Assembly (NCBI GenBank): GCA_947629775.1
Contig: CANRFA010000001.1
Span: forward strand, 62,001-126,000
DNA from: an uncultured Oscillospiraceae bacterium
Lineage (GTDB): Bacteria; Bacillota; Clostridia; Oscillospirales; Oscillospiraceae
Length of the DNA stretch: 64,000 nt
Direction: 5' to 3'
Every line of letters begins with the position of its first letter. The stretch's first letter is position 1. The notes under the pieces are model-generated. The model did no database searches and had not been told where the DNA came from. It saw only the letters and a program-made list of their open reading frames with translations. Made by a program: the position numbers and the translations under genes. Positions 6,413-14,559 of the stretch are shown one piece after another.

Positions 6413-6540
6413 GAACAGGGGCGGGGGACAAAGTGTACACAGCCGCCCGGCGCCGGGGTTCCCGCCTGGGCCGCCCGGGACAGGCAGCAGACTCCGTCCC
6501 GCTGATAGAGACACCCGTCCGTACAGGCAATGAGGCTCAT
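6352..6540 (-). CDS. Small cysteine-rich protein (62 aa)
   Basis: Start at 6540 with GGAAGGAGAG just upstream. The N-terminal 35 residues hold cysteines at 6, 10, 18, 19 and 34 in the pattern 'IACTDGCLYQRDGVCCLSRA' and 'GGCVHFVPR'. I recall this pattern from small proteins widespread in Oscillospiraceae and other Clostridia, often mislabelled as hydroxymyristoyl-ACP dehydratase. Spaced cysteines suggest metal or Fe-S binding; the function is unknown. The last 20 residues or so run antisense into the end of radA and look non-conserved, so the family core ends near residue 40. Confidence 0.65.
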   Translation of the reverse strand: MSLIACTDGCLYQRDGVCCLSRAAQAGTPAPGGCVHFVPRPCSQSSAASASRTLATRMRVSP

Positions 6541-6553
6541 CGTGGATCTCTCC

Positions 6554-6586
6554 TTCCGCCCGTTAGGGTTTCCCTGACGGGCGGAA
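6554..6586. other. Long inverted repeat upstream of the small Cys-rich gene
   Basis: TTCCGCCCGT (6554-6563) and ACGGGCGGAA (6577-6586) are perfect 10-base arms. Inside them AGGG (6565-6568) pairs with CCCT (6572-6575). No T-run follows on either strand, so it is not an obvious terminator. In the minus-strand mRNA its 3' arm overlaps the first bases of the ribosome binding site (6548-6557), which could tune translation of the small gene. Confidence 0.5.
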
Positions 6587-6663
6587 ACCATACCATCCGG
6601 CAAAAAAGCGAAAACCAGGCCTGCAGTCAGACTGGTTTTGTTAATTCTGACGGAAAGTTCCGG

Positions 6664-6693
6664 TTGACAAATCGAGTTAGCATATGCTAATCT
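6664..6693 (+). promoter_or_regulatory. Promoter with perfect 14-bp palindrome (DtxR/iron-box-like)
   Basis: TTGACA at 6664-6669 and an extended -10 TGC-TAATCT (-10 at 6688-6693) are 18 bases apart. Between and over the -10 lies the perfect palindrome TTAGCATATGCTAA (6677-6690). Palindromes of the TTAGC..GCTAA type resemble binding sites of DtxR-family metal regulators. No coding gene follows for over 200 bases; the transcript would be the small RNA at 6700-6838. Confidence 0.55.
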
Positions 6694-6699
6694 AGGGAC

Positions 6700-6838
6700 A
6701 GTCAGAGAGCACTGCTCCATCCCTCCTCACCTCCCTGCTTCTTCCTGAGAACGCGCTTTCTGATCTTACCGCTTCGCAGGTCAGGCATCCCTGCGAAGAC
6801 GACCCGGCCGCGGGCATACACACGGCCGGGTCTTTTTC
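6700..6838 (+). ncRNA. Candidate small regulatory RNA with anti-Shine-Dalgarno tract
   Basis: A transcript from the promoter above would start near 6700 and end at a rho-independent terminator: GACCCGGCCG (6801-6810) / CGGCCGGGTC (6823-6832) followed by TTTTT. A second hairpin precedes it, CTTCGCAGG (6772-6780) / CCTGCGAAG (6790-6798). The 5' part is an unstructured C/U-rich tract with CCTCCTCACCTCC (about 6722-6734), complementary to ribosome binding sites. There is no ATG between start and terminator. The layout (metal-box promoter, C-rich loop, terminator) recalls FsrA/RyhB-type iron-sparing RNAs. Identity is inference. Confidence 0.5.
6801..6837 (+). terminator. Rho-independent terminator of the candidate small RNA
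   Basis: A perfect 10-bp G/C stem (6801-6810 with 6823-6832), a 12-base loop and TTTTT at 6833-6837. It is too far from radA (390 bases) to be its terminator alone. Confidence 0.75.
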
Positions 6839-6910
6839 TGCTTCCCAATTCCTGAAAAGCATGATATACTGTCTGGACAGGGAAATGCCATATAAGGGGG
6901 AGAGACGGCC

Positions 6911-7834
6911 ATGTTTCTGAAGAATCCGGAGTACTTTCAGCTGATTGTCAAGGAAGGAAGCATTTCCCGGGCGGCGGAAAAGCTGTATCTGTCTCAGCCC
7001 TATCTCAGCCAGTATCTGCACAAGCTGGAGCAGACGGTGGGGGCCGTTCTCCTGGACCGTACCCATACTCCGCTGCGGCTGACGCCCGCTGGAGAGGTCT
7101 TTTCCTCCTATCTGGAGCGGCGGGACTACCTGGACCGGCAGCTGTTCAGCGACCTGCGGGACATGGAGAATCAGAAGCGGCCCGTGCTGCACATCGGGGT
7201 CTCCCCCTGGCGGGGTTCCACGGTGCTGCCGGACGTGCTCCCTCTGTTCACAAAGGAGTATCCCTACGTGCAGATCGTGCTGCACGAGGCGCCGGTTCCC
7301 AATCTGCCGGCCCTGGCGGCCAGCAGCGCCACGGATTTCTGCATCATGCACATCCCCGGGGATCTGACGGAGCTGACCTACGAATTGGTGCTGGAGGAGC
7401 GGGTTCTTCTGATCGCCCACCGCCACCATCCCCTTCTGAAGGGCATGAAGGTGCCGCTGGACGGCTCCGCCCCCTTTCCGGACCTGAGGATGATTGAGCA
7501 GGAGCGGCTCATCCTGCTGCCGGAGGACTGGAGACTGACCAAGCTGCTGCGCAACAGCTTCGCCGTGCTCAACATGGACCCGAAGAACCTGCTGGTGACC
7601 ACCAACAACACCACGGCCATCAACCTGGCGGCGGAGGGCATGGGCTTCGCCTTTCTGCAGGAGAGCGGACTCTCCCGCTCCCCCTATCTGGAGCGTCTTG
7701 CCTGCTTTACGATTGGGGACCCTCCCCTGACCTGTCCCATGGCGGTCGTCTACCGGAAAAACGGCTTCCTGTCCGCCGCGGCCCGGGCGTTCATCGATCT
7801 CACGAAGGACGTCTACCGCCGATATGACCGCTGA
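6911..7834 (+). CDS. LysR-family transcriptional regulator
   Basis: The N-terminal winged helix-turn-helix (residues about 1-60) shows the LysR pattern 'EGSISRAAEKLYLSQPYLSQ' and 'LLDRTHTPLRLTPAGEVF'. The C-terminal two thirds form the periplasmic-binding-like effector domain ('LHIGVSPWRGSTVLPDVLP', 'AAEGMGFAFLQESGL'). At 307 aa it is the usual length. ATG 6911 follows GGGGGAGAG. It precedes a GIY-YIG gene by 16 bases, so target genes cannot be read from divergence. The effector is unknown. Confidence 0.9.
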   Translation: MFLKNPEYFQLIVKEGSISRAAEKLYLSQPYLSQYLHKLEQTVGAVLLDRTHTPLRLTPAGEVFSSYLERRDYLDRQLFSDLRDMENQKRPVLHIGVSPWRGSTVLPDVLPLFTKEYPYVQIVLHEAPVPNLPALAASSATDFCIMHIPGDLTELTYELVLEERVLLIAHRHHPLLKGMKVPLDGSAPFPDLRMIEQERLILLPEDWRLTKLLRNSFAVLNMDPKNLLVTTNNTTAINLAAEGMGFAFLQESGLSRSPYLERLACFTIGDPPLTCPMAVVYRKNGFLSAAARAFIDLTKDVYRRYDR

Positions 7835-7850
7835 GCGGGGAGGAGCGCGG

Positions 7851-8198
7851 ATGGACTGGTACGTATACATGCTTCTGTGCGGAGACAATACTCTCTACAC
7901 GGGTATGACGGACAATGTGGAGCGCCGGCTGGCCACCCACCGGGCCGGGAAGGGAGCCCGCTATACCAGAGGCCGGGGACCTCTGGAACTGGTGTACACG
8001 GAGCGGCTGCCGGACCGCTCTTCCGCTCTGAAGCGGGAGGCGGCTCTCAAGCGGCTGACCCGCCGGGAAAAGGATCTGCTGCGGCGGGACTGGACGGATC
8101 AGAATGCCCCTGCGCCCCGGGAGGAGGCGGCAGGGAACGGCAACACGGAAAAGGAGGATTCCCATGGCAGTGCCAAAGGCCATGCAGGCGAAGTATGA
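7851..8198 (+). CDS. GIY-YIG nuclease family protein
   Basis: The N-terminal GIY-YIG core reads 'WYVYMLLCGDNTLYTGMT' (YVY at residues 4-6, YTG about 11 residues later), followed by the conserved Arg ('NVERRLATH'), 'GKGARYTRGR' and 'ALKREAALKRL'. This is the UPF0213/YhbQ-like short form. The tail after residue ~85 is basic and then low-complexity. ATG 7851 follows GGGGAGGAG. The 3' end overlaps the next gene by 35 bases, suggesting co-expression. Family members nick or cleave DNA, but the role of this short form is poorly defined. Confidence 0.85.
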   Translation: MDWYVYMLLCGDNTLYTGMTDNVERRLATHRAGKGARYTRGRGPLELVYTERLPDRSSALKREAALKRLTRREKDLLRRDWTDQNAPAPREEAAGNGNTEKEDSHGSAKGHAGEV

Positions 8199-8676
8199 CG
8201 GGATCGCGGCGGTTCTGATTCCCTACTGCGATCAGTATCTGAGCGAGGAGTATAAGAAGCTCTGTCTCTACGCCCTGGAGAAACTGTGCCGCAAGCGCCC
8301 CTCGCCCCTTCTGAGCGGACGGGTCAATACCTGGGTGGCGGGCATTGTCTACGCCGTCGGTTCCAACAACTTCATCTTTGACCGCTCCATGCCGGTTCAC
8401 ATGACGGCCCAGGAACTGGTGGAGCCGCTGGGGGTGGCCAAGAGCACGGCCGCCAGCAAGTCGGCGGAGATCCGGAAGACGCTGAAGATCAGCCGCGCCA
8501 AGGCGGAATGGACGCTGGAATCCCAGGTGGGCAGGAATCCTTTCCTGTGGATGATCACCGTGAACGGCTTACCGGTGGATGCCAGGTGTCTTCCTCCGGC
8601 CATGCAGCTGATCGCGTACCAGAAGGGACTCATTCCCTATGTGCCGGCTTTCCAGGAGGGGCAGGACGAGGAGTGA
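8164..8676 (+). CDS. DUF6398 domain-containing protein (170 aa)
   Basis: The central region matches the DUF6398 pattern: 'YKKLCLYALEKLCRKRPSPL', 'TWVAGIVYAVGSNNFIFD' and 'HMTAQELVEPLGVAKSTAA', then 'EIRKTLKIS'. The last segment reads like a helix-turn-helix ('ELVEPLGVAKSTAASKSAEI'), so a DNA-binding role is possible. ATG 8164 follows AAAAGGAGG inside the preceding gene. No signal peptide. The function of the family is not established. Confidence 0.75.
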   Translation: MAVPKAMQAKYDGIAAVLIPYCDQYLSEEYKKLCLYALEKLCRKRPSPLLSGRVNTWVAGIVYAVGSNNFIFDRSMPVHMTAQELVEPLGVAKSTAASKSAEIRKTLKISRAKAEWTLESQVGRNPFLWMITVNGLPVDARCLPPAMQLIAYQKGLIPYVPAFQEGQDEE

Positions 8677-8764
8677 TCCCGGAAAGCGTATGGTTTCCTC
8701 CCCGGCGGGCGGTGTTTCGGAGTTGCGGGGAGAGCGGGAAAAGGTGAAATTGGAGGAGGCTGTC

Positions 8765-9736
8765 ATGAACAACAGAGAATTTCGGGAGAAGCTGGACGCG
8801 TGTCTCAGCCCCTTAAACCCGGTGGAGAACCGGGAAGAGCGCTTCGCGCAGATTCTGAAGCAGGGATACGAGGAAGACCTTAATCTGCTCTGCACCTGTG
8901 TTACCGTCCGGCCAGGGGTGGTCCGGCAGGTCTGTGTGGAGAGCCCGGAGGGAAGGTACGTGATCTGCCATACCACCAGGAGGTCCTGGAGCGCCGATCC
9001 CGGAATGGTGGAAGGGTGCCGGGAACTGCGCTGCCGCGATGTCCTTGGCAATCTGATGAACAAGGATAACCTGGTGGGCCTGATTGTGAATCCGGACGAG
9101 CCCGCGAAGACACTGAAGGTATCAAAGGAAATCCTGAAGTCGGTGTTTTCCGCGCCGGTTGAGAAGCCGGAGGGCTTTGCGGACGACAGGCTCTTCCCGG
9201 AGCGTTCGGAACAGGAGCGCGACAGAGAAAGCCGGGCGTTCTGGGCCGAACTGGACAAAGCGATGACGGGGAGGCCTGAGGGCGGCAACCGGTCGGAGGA
9301 GAACGGAGCTTTTCTGGACGCGTTCTGCCGGGTGCTCCGAATCGGATACGAGCGGGACCTCCTGCTGCCTGTCATGCTGACCGGCAAAGGGGCGTCGGAA
9401 ATCCTCGTCATCGGCCGCAACGGACAGGAAGCTGCGGCCTGTTTTACGTCGGAGAGCCGGGTTTCCGAGGCCTCGGATCTCCCCGGAACGCCCGGTTATC
9501 TGCCGTGCCGGGCGATTGTGCTGAACGCGGTGTACGGAAAACTGGAGGGGACGCTCTTCAATCCCCGCTCGAACGCGGGAGACGGGGAGGGCCTTTTTGT
9601 TCCGGGTTCCGTCCTGCGCCGGGTGATGGAACCGGCTCAGGAGCGGGAGACGCCCCCGGCCAGCAGGCCTGGACCCGCCCGTCGGGGAATCTCGATGAAG
9701 AAGCCGAAGAGGTCGAAGAAGTCGAAACGGAAGTAA
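8765..9736 (+). CDS. SseB-like two-domain protein, paralogue A (323 aa)
   Basis: Two repeats of an SseB N-terminal-like domain are inferred at about residues 1-125 and 150-295. Each begins with a helix 'FAQILKQGYEEDL'-type motif and ends with a 'GLIVNPD' / 'GTLFNPRS' motif, typical of SseB-fold proteins ('G..iNP'). The C-terminus is a poly-basic tail ('KKPKRSKKSKRK'). ATG 8765 follows GGAGGAGG. It is paralogous to the gene at 9965. SseB-like proteins outside Salmonella are of unknown function. Family assignment is by motif only. Confidence 0.65.
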   Translation: MNNREFREKLDACLSPLNPVENREERFAQILKQGYEEDLNLLCTCVTVRPGVVRQVCVESPEGRYVICHTTRRSWSADPGMVEGCRELRCRDVLGNLMNKDNLVGLIVNPDEPAKTLKVSKEILKSVFSAPVEKPEGFADDRLFPERSEQERDRESRAFWAELDKAMTGRPEGGNRSEENGAFLDAFCRVLRIGYERDLLLPVMLTGKGASEILVIGRNGQEAAACFTSESRVSEASDLPGTPGYLPCRAIVLNAVYGKLEGTLFNPRSNAGDGEGLFVPGSVLRRVMEPAQERETPPASRPGPARRGISMKKPKRSKKSKRK

Positions 9737-9964
9737 GCGTCGGACGGTTTCGGGGTACCAGGTCTCCAGACTTCGGACAGGGTATGTCCTTCCGGAGCGC
9801 GGAAGACCGGCCACAGGAGAAGGGATACCGAACCTGGAAAGGGCCGCGGCGGACCGCCAGAGAAACTGCGGCAGGCGTGCCAGAGCGCTTCGGGGAAACG
9901 GAGGATGCGACCCGCGGCGGCGAGGGCTGGCGATGGGACAGAACGAGGGGAAGGAAGCGGCAAA

Positions 9965-10942
9965 GTGACAAATGATGAATTCATGAAGAAACTGGACAGT
10001 CTGACTCTCCAGGATCCAATGGATGAGGAGTGCCAGAACCAGTTCTGTCAGATCATCCGTCAGGGATATGACGAGAATCTGGATGTGCTGATTCTCTACA
10101 TTGAGATAAGCGAGAGGGACCACAGGCAGCTGATCGTCAGTTCTACGGTGGGAGACCTTCTGATGTGTTTCACGGATGTGGCGCACTGGGCAGCGTGGAC
10201 CCGGGAGGGAAAAATTGGGAAATGCGAATGGTGTTCCTGCCGTATGCTGATCCATAATCTGTTTAATCAGGACGGCCTGAAGGGGCTCGCATTCAATCCT
10301 CTTCCGGCGGAAAGACAGTTTATTGCCCGGAAGGAAGTCCTGCAGCGGGCCATACCGGGTCCGAAGCCCAAGCCGCCCGGGTTTCGGGAGATGAAGGGAT
10401 GCTCCGACGAATTCCCGGGGCGAACGAGATTCGAACGGGAAGCGGAAAGCCGGGACTTCTGGGAGAAGCTGGGCGAGCTGTACAGGAACAGGCCTTCCGG
10501 GGGCGCCGGGGACAGCGAAGCGTTTCTCGCGGTGCAGGCGAAGATCGGGGAACTGTTCGGAGAGGCTTTCCGGCGTGATCTGGATGTGCTGGTTCCGTTT
10601 GGGGACGGGTCCCGCTCCGGGGCGATGACCGTCGAAGGCGCGGCTGCTTCCGGAAAGAGCAGGAGGATGGCGGTCATCTGTTCGAGCATTTCCTATGTCT
10701 CCATGGCCGCTCCGCCTTCAGAGAAGTGGAAGCCGATTCCCCTGCGGAAGTTTCTGCAGACCCTGGTGGAGACCCGAAAACTGTGGGGGATCATGATCAA
10801 CCCGACTCCGGACATGAAGCCCGAGGAGGAGCTGTATATCTCTCTGTACCAGCTGAGCAGCTTTGTACCGCTTCCGAAGGAGGACCCGCGGCCCGGCGGT
10901 CATGGCGGGCTCCGGAAGAACCGGCGCCGGAAGAAGCCGTGA
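9965..10942 (+). CDS. SseB-like two-domain protein, paralogue B (325 aa)
   Basis: The same architecture as the gene at 8765: 'QFCQIIRQGYDENLDVLILY' and 'LMCFTDVAHWAAW' in the first domain, 'GLAFNPLP' at its end, then a linker with conserved 'ESRDFWEKLGELYRNRPSGG' and a second domain ending 'LWGIMINPTP'. The basic tail 'GGLRKNRRRKKP' also parallels its neighbour. GTG 9965 is preceded by GGGGAAGGAAG; ATG 9983 is an alternative. The pair arose by duplication and has diverged widely. Function unknown. Confidence 0.65.
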   Translation: MTNDEFMKKLDSLTLQDPMDEECQNQFCQIIRQGYDENLDVLILYIEISERDHRQLIVSSTVGDLLMCFTDVAHWAAWTREGKIGKCEWCSCRMLIHNLFNQDGLKGLAFNPLPAERQFIARKEVLQRAIPGPKPKPPGFREMKGCSDEFPGRTRFEREAESRDFWEKLGELYRNRPSGGAGDSEAFLAVQAKIGELFGEAFRRDLDVLVPFGDGSRSGAMTVEGAAASGKSRRMAVICSSISYVSMAAPPSEKWKPIPLRKFLQTLVETRKLWGIMINPTPDMKPEEELYISLYQLSSFVPLPKEDPRPGGHGGLRKNRRRKKP

Positions 10943-10980
10943 GGCCTGTCACAGGATGGCGCGATCGAGGAAGACAGAAC

Positions 10981-11013
10981 AGGAGGCGGACCCGTTTCGG
11001 GTCCGCCTCCTTT
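10981..11013. terminator. Bidirectional terminator between convergent genes
   Basis: AGGAGGCGGACCCG (10981-10994) and CGGGTCCGCCTCCT (10998-11011) form a perfect 14-bp stem with loop TTT and a short T-run. It sits between the SseB-like gene and the convergent membrane-protein gene. Confidence 0.8.
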
Positions 11014-11041
11014 GTCGGTATGCGGGAAAAGCTGTGATGTG

Positions 11042-12766
11042 TTACGGCGAGGTTGTGGCGGCCGTGGTGATGGTGAGTCCGTAGGCGTCCAGAATGGCGG
11101 GCCTGTCCGCCCCCTCCGGTGCAACTTCATGCTGGATGGTCACCGTGTCGCCCGGATTGAGGATGATGGCGTTCTCGCTGGCGGTTGCGGCGATGGCATA
11201 GAAGACATCCGAGCCTGTGAGCCGGATATAGTACCAGCTGGTGCCGTCAAGAACGGCTGTGCGGATTTCGGCGACCACGCCGCTGACCTCTTCCTGGCTG
11301 ACCGGCGTCTGATCCGGTTGGGCGACGCCCCGGTCGGAGAGCATCTGAATGTAGGTGCGCTCGCAGTCGGAGACGGTGGAGCCGGTGGCTACGATCTGAT
11401 ACTGGGCCACGTTCACCATGGCGTAGCTCTTCACCAGGCTGGTGGCGTCCATCAGAGGAATGAAGTAGGTGGGCTGCTCGGAGATGTTCAGCAGCAGGGG
11501 GAAGGTGGCGGTGTAGCCCAGGTCCTGCACCACGCCCTGGGCGGAGGCCATGGCGGCCCGCTCGGTGGCGCCCGGCGCCACATAGTAGTGGGTCTCCTTG
11601 GTCCGCATGTTGCACAGCAGGAAGCCCAGGTTGGACTGGTCGGCGTTGGCGGAGGTCACGCCGGTGTAGACGTATACATCGTCGTTCATGGCGATGTAGT
11701 TGTAGCCCTCCGTCGTCATGGTGACGTCCCGCTGGCCCAGCATGGAGTTGATGAAGCCGTGGATCAGCGTGCCGTGGTAGTCATACTGCTCCATGATCAG
11801 AGAGGGGGTGTAGAGGGTATCCACCCAGCTGGGGACCTCCTCGTGATATTCGCAGGCGCCGGTGACGGCGTCCACCAGCACGGCGCCCTGGATATCCCGT
11901 CCGCCGAAGAGACCGATGGTCTTCACCAGGCGGGGGGCGATCCACCAGGGATGGCCGTCCTCGTCGATCTCAAACTCCGGCGTGGAGAACATCATGGTGG
12001 GGTAGTGGAAGCGCAGGTGGCGGTAGACGTTGCGGTTCAGAGGTTCGGAGAAGGAGTACTTCACGCCCTCCTCCAGGCGGGTCACGGTGGCCTCCTGGGT
12101 TACCATGTCCACCACCACATAGGCGGGCAGGCCCCGGCTGCGGTTTGTGAACCACTTGATGAGGTCCGCGTAGGCAATGGGAGCGACCCGCACGGGGCGT
12201 CCCTGGTAGTTGATCTGGGTGGAGTCGTTGGAGAATTCGTACTGGCTGACCATGTCGCTGAGGGTACCCATCTGCCGGTCCCCCAGGTAGTTGGCGGAGT
12301 CCCGGTCCAGGGTGGGGATCTCGTTGAAGGAGATCTGGGCCACGTCGCTGGCGAAGTCACCGTCCTGTACATTGAGAAGCTTCTGGTAAGAGCCGGCCCG
12401 GAAGATGGGCATGGAGATGATTTCGCCCACGATGGCGACCACCACTACGGCGGCGAACAGCAGGGCCACCGGCAGACAGTGTCGGCGGATGAAGCGCAGC
12501 CACTCCCGCAGCTTCTCGGCGGGGGTGCGGACCACGTTGTCGTCGGGCCGCACGTTGAGCAGCGAAACGCTGACGATATAGACCAGGCAGAGCAGACCGA
12601 GGAAGGTATAGAAGTCGCCGTCCTGGAAGTTGAGGGCCGGCAGGGAGACGTAGAAGTAGACGAAGCCGACCACCGCGGTGATGAGGAAGCTGATCAGAAA
12701 CCGTTTCAGGCGGCCTTTCGGGGCCCGGGGACGTCCGGGCCTGGACCTGGGCTTGGGTTCGGGCAT
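11042..12766 (-). CDS. Large membrane protein with extracytoplasmic domain (574 aa), function unknown
   Basis: Start chosen at 12766 with AAAGGAGGG just upstream; the frame extends 20 codons further without a ribosome site. The N-terminus is Pro/Arg-rich ('PEPKPRSRPGRPRAPKGR'), followed by three hydrophobic spans between about residues 20-120 and then a ~450-residue polar region, probably outside the membrane. The large domain includes 'LPAYVVVDMVTQEATVTRL' and a C-terminal part 'TAVLDGTSWYYIRLTGSDV' that resembles a small beta-barrel. I recall this protein type as conserved in Oscillospiraceae and sometimes named CvpA-like. No function can be given. Confidence 0.8.
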   Translation of the reverse strand: MPEPKPRSRPGRPRAPKGRLKRFLISFLITAVVGFVYFYVSLPALNFQDGDFYTFLGLLCLVYIVSVSLLNVRPDDNVVRTPAEKLREWLRFIRRHCLPVALLFAAVVVVAIVGEIISMPIFRAGSYQKLLNVQDGDFASDVAQISFNEIPTLDRDSANYLGDRQMGTLSDMVSQYEFSNDSTQINYQGRPVRVAPIAYADLIKWFTNRSRGLPAYVVVDMVTQEATVTRLEEGVKYSFSEPLNRNVYRHLRFHYPTMMFSTPEFEIDEDGHPWWIAPRLVKTIGLFGGRDIQGAVLVDAVTGACEYHEEVPSWVDTLYTPSLIMEQYDYHGTLIHGFINSMLGQRDVTMTTEGYNYIAMNDDVYVYTGVTSANADQSNLGFLLCNMRTKETHYYVAPGATERAAMASAQGVVQDLGYTATFPLLLNISEQPTYFIPLMDATSLVKSYAMVNVAQYQIVATGSTVSDCERTYIQMLSDRGVAQPDQTPVSQEEVSGVVAEIRTAVLDGTSWYYIRLTGSDVFYAIAATASENAIILNPGDTVTIQHEVAPEGADRPAILDAYGLTITTAATTSP

Positions 12767-12896
12767 GGTGAGCCCTCCTTTCAGATGTGTTCGTTTCAGG
12801 ATATACCGGATCGGTCCGGATTTCAACGGGGAAAAAGGGAAGAACAGGAAGAGTTCCGGCCTGGTTCGGGAGGCCGGACCGCGGGCGGAAGGGAGA

Positions 12897-14231
12897 TTAC
12901 CGCCGGTTGGAGCGGCGCCAGATCTTCTGCTGCTCGGCGCAGGAGATAAGCCACTCCCGGAAGTCCGGGTGGGCGATGGAGATCAGCAGCTCCGCCCGCT
13001 CCCAGGTGGTGCGGCCCACCAGATTCACCATGCCGTACTCCGTCACCAGGAAGTAGGTCTGGCTCCGGGGATCCGTGACGATATCTCCGGTGAAATAGGG
13101 GAGGATGCGGGACTTTTTCTCGCCTTTGCGGTTGGTGTAGGTGGAGGTCATGCAGATGAAGGCCTTGCCGCCGCGGGACATGGAGGCGCCGGTCAGGTAG
13201 TCCAGCTGGCCGCCGGTGCCGCTGATGTGCCGCAGGCCGGCGCTCTCGGCGCAGACCTGGCCGTACAGATCCACGGCGATGCAGTTGTTGATGGAGATCA
13301 TGTTGTCCAGCTGCCCGATGGTCTCCGGGGCGTTGACGTACTCCAGGGGCGCCACGATGACGCCCGGGTTCTGGTCCAGCCAGTCGTAGAGGTCCTGGGA
13401 GCCGAAGGCGATGCCGGTAATGCCCTTGTTGCGGTGGAGCTTCTTGCGGGTGTTGGTCAGTTTGCCCGCCTTGAAGAGCTCGAAGTAGGCGTCTCCGCAC
13501 AGCTCGGTGTGCATGCCCAGGTCCTTCAGGTCCGACTGTGCCAGCAGGGAGCCCACCACGTTGGGCATGCCTCCGATGCCCAGCTGGATCGTGGCGCCGG
13601 AGGGGATGTTGGGGACGATGTCGTGGGCGATCTGAATGTCCTCCGGGGTGGGGGCCTCGATGGGGAACTGGGGCAGGGGAGCGTGTTCCCCCTCCACCAC
13701 GAAGTTCACCTCGGAGATGTGGACGCTCTCGTCGAAGCCGCCCAGAATCCGGGGCAGGTGCTCGTTGACCTCCACGATCACGATATCCGCCTTCTCGATG
13801 ATTCCCCGGGCGATTCCGGTGGAGCAGGAGAGATTGAAGTAGCCGTGCTTATCCATGGGCGTTACGCAGAGCATGGCCACGTTGACCGTCAGGAAGTGGC
13901 GGTAATAGGGCACCAGGTTGCGGAAAATCATGGGGATGTAGTTGCACAGTCCCCGGTCCGTCAGTTTGCGCTCATAGGAGGAGCAGTGCCAGCTGTTATA
14001 GACAAAGTGTTCCCGGGTGGGGTCGCACTCCACCGCCTGGATGGGTCCGAAGATCAGATTTCCCCGGATCTTCACGTCGTGAAGCTCGTCCCGGCGCCGG
14101 GACAGGGCCTCGTCCAGCAGAGTGGGGAAGCAGACATTGCTCATGTAGTCCACCCAGTCGCCGCTGCGAACCACGCGTACCGCTTCCTCGGGTGTGCGGA
14201 GCTTGCTCCGGTATTCCGCCTGGTAATCCAT
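12897..14231 (-). CDS. Butyryl-CoA:acetate CoA-transferase-type enzyme
   Basis: A family I CoA-transferase of the acetyl-CoA hydrolase / 4-hydroxybutyrate CoA-transferase group. The likely catalytic glutamate is E243 in 'HTELCGDAYF', with the glycine-rich 'LGIGGMPNVVGSLL' at about 217-230 and 'SGTGGQLDYLTGA' further on. At 444 aa it is the length of butyryl-CoA:acetate CoA-transferase (But), the last step of butyrate formation in gut anaerobes. Acetate or 4-hydroxybutyrate transfer cannot be excluded. GGAAAGGAGG precedes ATG 14231. It is a single gene on the minus strand. Confidence 0.85.
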   Translation of the reverse strand: MDYQAEYRSKLRTPEEAVRVVRSGDWVDYMSNVCFPTLLDEALSRRRDELHDVKIRGNLIFGPIQAVECDPTREHFVYNSWHCSSYERKLTDRGLCNYIPMIFRNLVPYYRHFLTVNVAMLCVTPMDKHGYFNLSCSTGIARGIIEKADIVIVEVNEHLPRILGGFDESVHISEVNFVVEGEHAPLPQFPIEAPTPEDIQIAHDIVPNIPSGATIQLGIGGMPNVVGSLLAQSDLKDLGMHTELCGDAYFELFKAGKLTNTRKKLHRNKGITGIAFGSQDLYDWLDQNPGVIVAPLEYVNAPETIGQLDNMISINNCIAVDLYGQVCAESAGLRHISGTGGQLDYLTGASMSRGGKAFICMTSTYTNRKGEKKSRILPYFTGDIVTDPRSQTYFLVTEYGMVNLVGRTTWERAELLISIAHPDFREWLISCAEQQKIWRRSNRR

Positions 14232-14559
14232 AGGGGCAGGCCTCCTTTCCGTCTGTTTCCATTATAGACGAACCATCCAGATTCTGCAAGGGGAAAGGTG
14301 GAATCCATGGAAAAAATGTCCGAACCGGCCCGGGTGGACCGGGGACGGCGGAAATGGGGAGGGAAAACAGGGATCCGCCGGTACCGGGGTCTTGAGAGAG
14401 GTCCCGGGCGCCGCAGAGGGACCATCCGGCGGTTGGCCAGGCGGCGAGGAAAGGACAGAAGCGGAAAAAGCACGCCGGAGACCGCAGAAGAGAGCGGTTC
14501 CGGCGTGCGTGCACGTGGAAACGGGAAAGGATCGGGGCGGGATTCGGAAGGACGGGCGC
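14232..14559. other. Intergenic region, terminator only
   Basis: Between the CoA-transferase start and the end of the next minus-strand gene, only the hairpin terminator at 14465-14508 is recognisable. Open frames here are short, Arg/Pro-rich and on mixed strands, as expected for non-coding GC-rich DNA. Confidence 0.5.
14465..14508 (-). terminator. Terminator of the 14560-15708 gene
   Basis: Read on the minus strand: GCACGCCGG / CCGGCGTGC arms (14500-14508 with 14470-14478), an inner ACCGC/GCGGT stem, then TTTTT (14469-14465). Confidence 0.75.

Noticed and set aside
4658..6514. 618-codon minus-strand open frame over radA
   Set aside because: Shadow of radA, Gln/His/Arg-rich with no domain. 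Only its separate-frame neighbour at 6352-6540 has a conserved small protein.
6554..6586. Inverted repeat considered as the radA terminator
   Set aside because: No T-run on the plus strand and located about 140 bases past the stop codon; left as an unassigned inverted repeat.
11012..12949. 645-codon plus-strand open frame
   Set aside because: Antisense to the membrane protein at 11042-12766; it is Gly/His/Val-rich without motifs.
12678..14267. 529-codon plus-strand open frame
   Set aside because: Antisense to the well-supported CoA-transferase.
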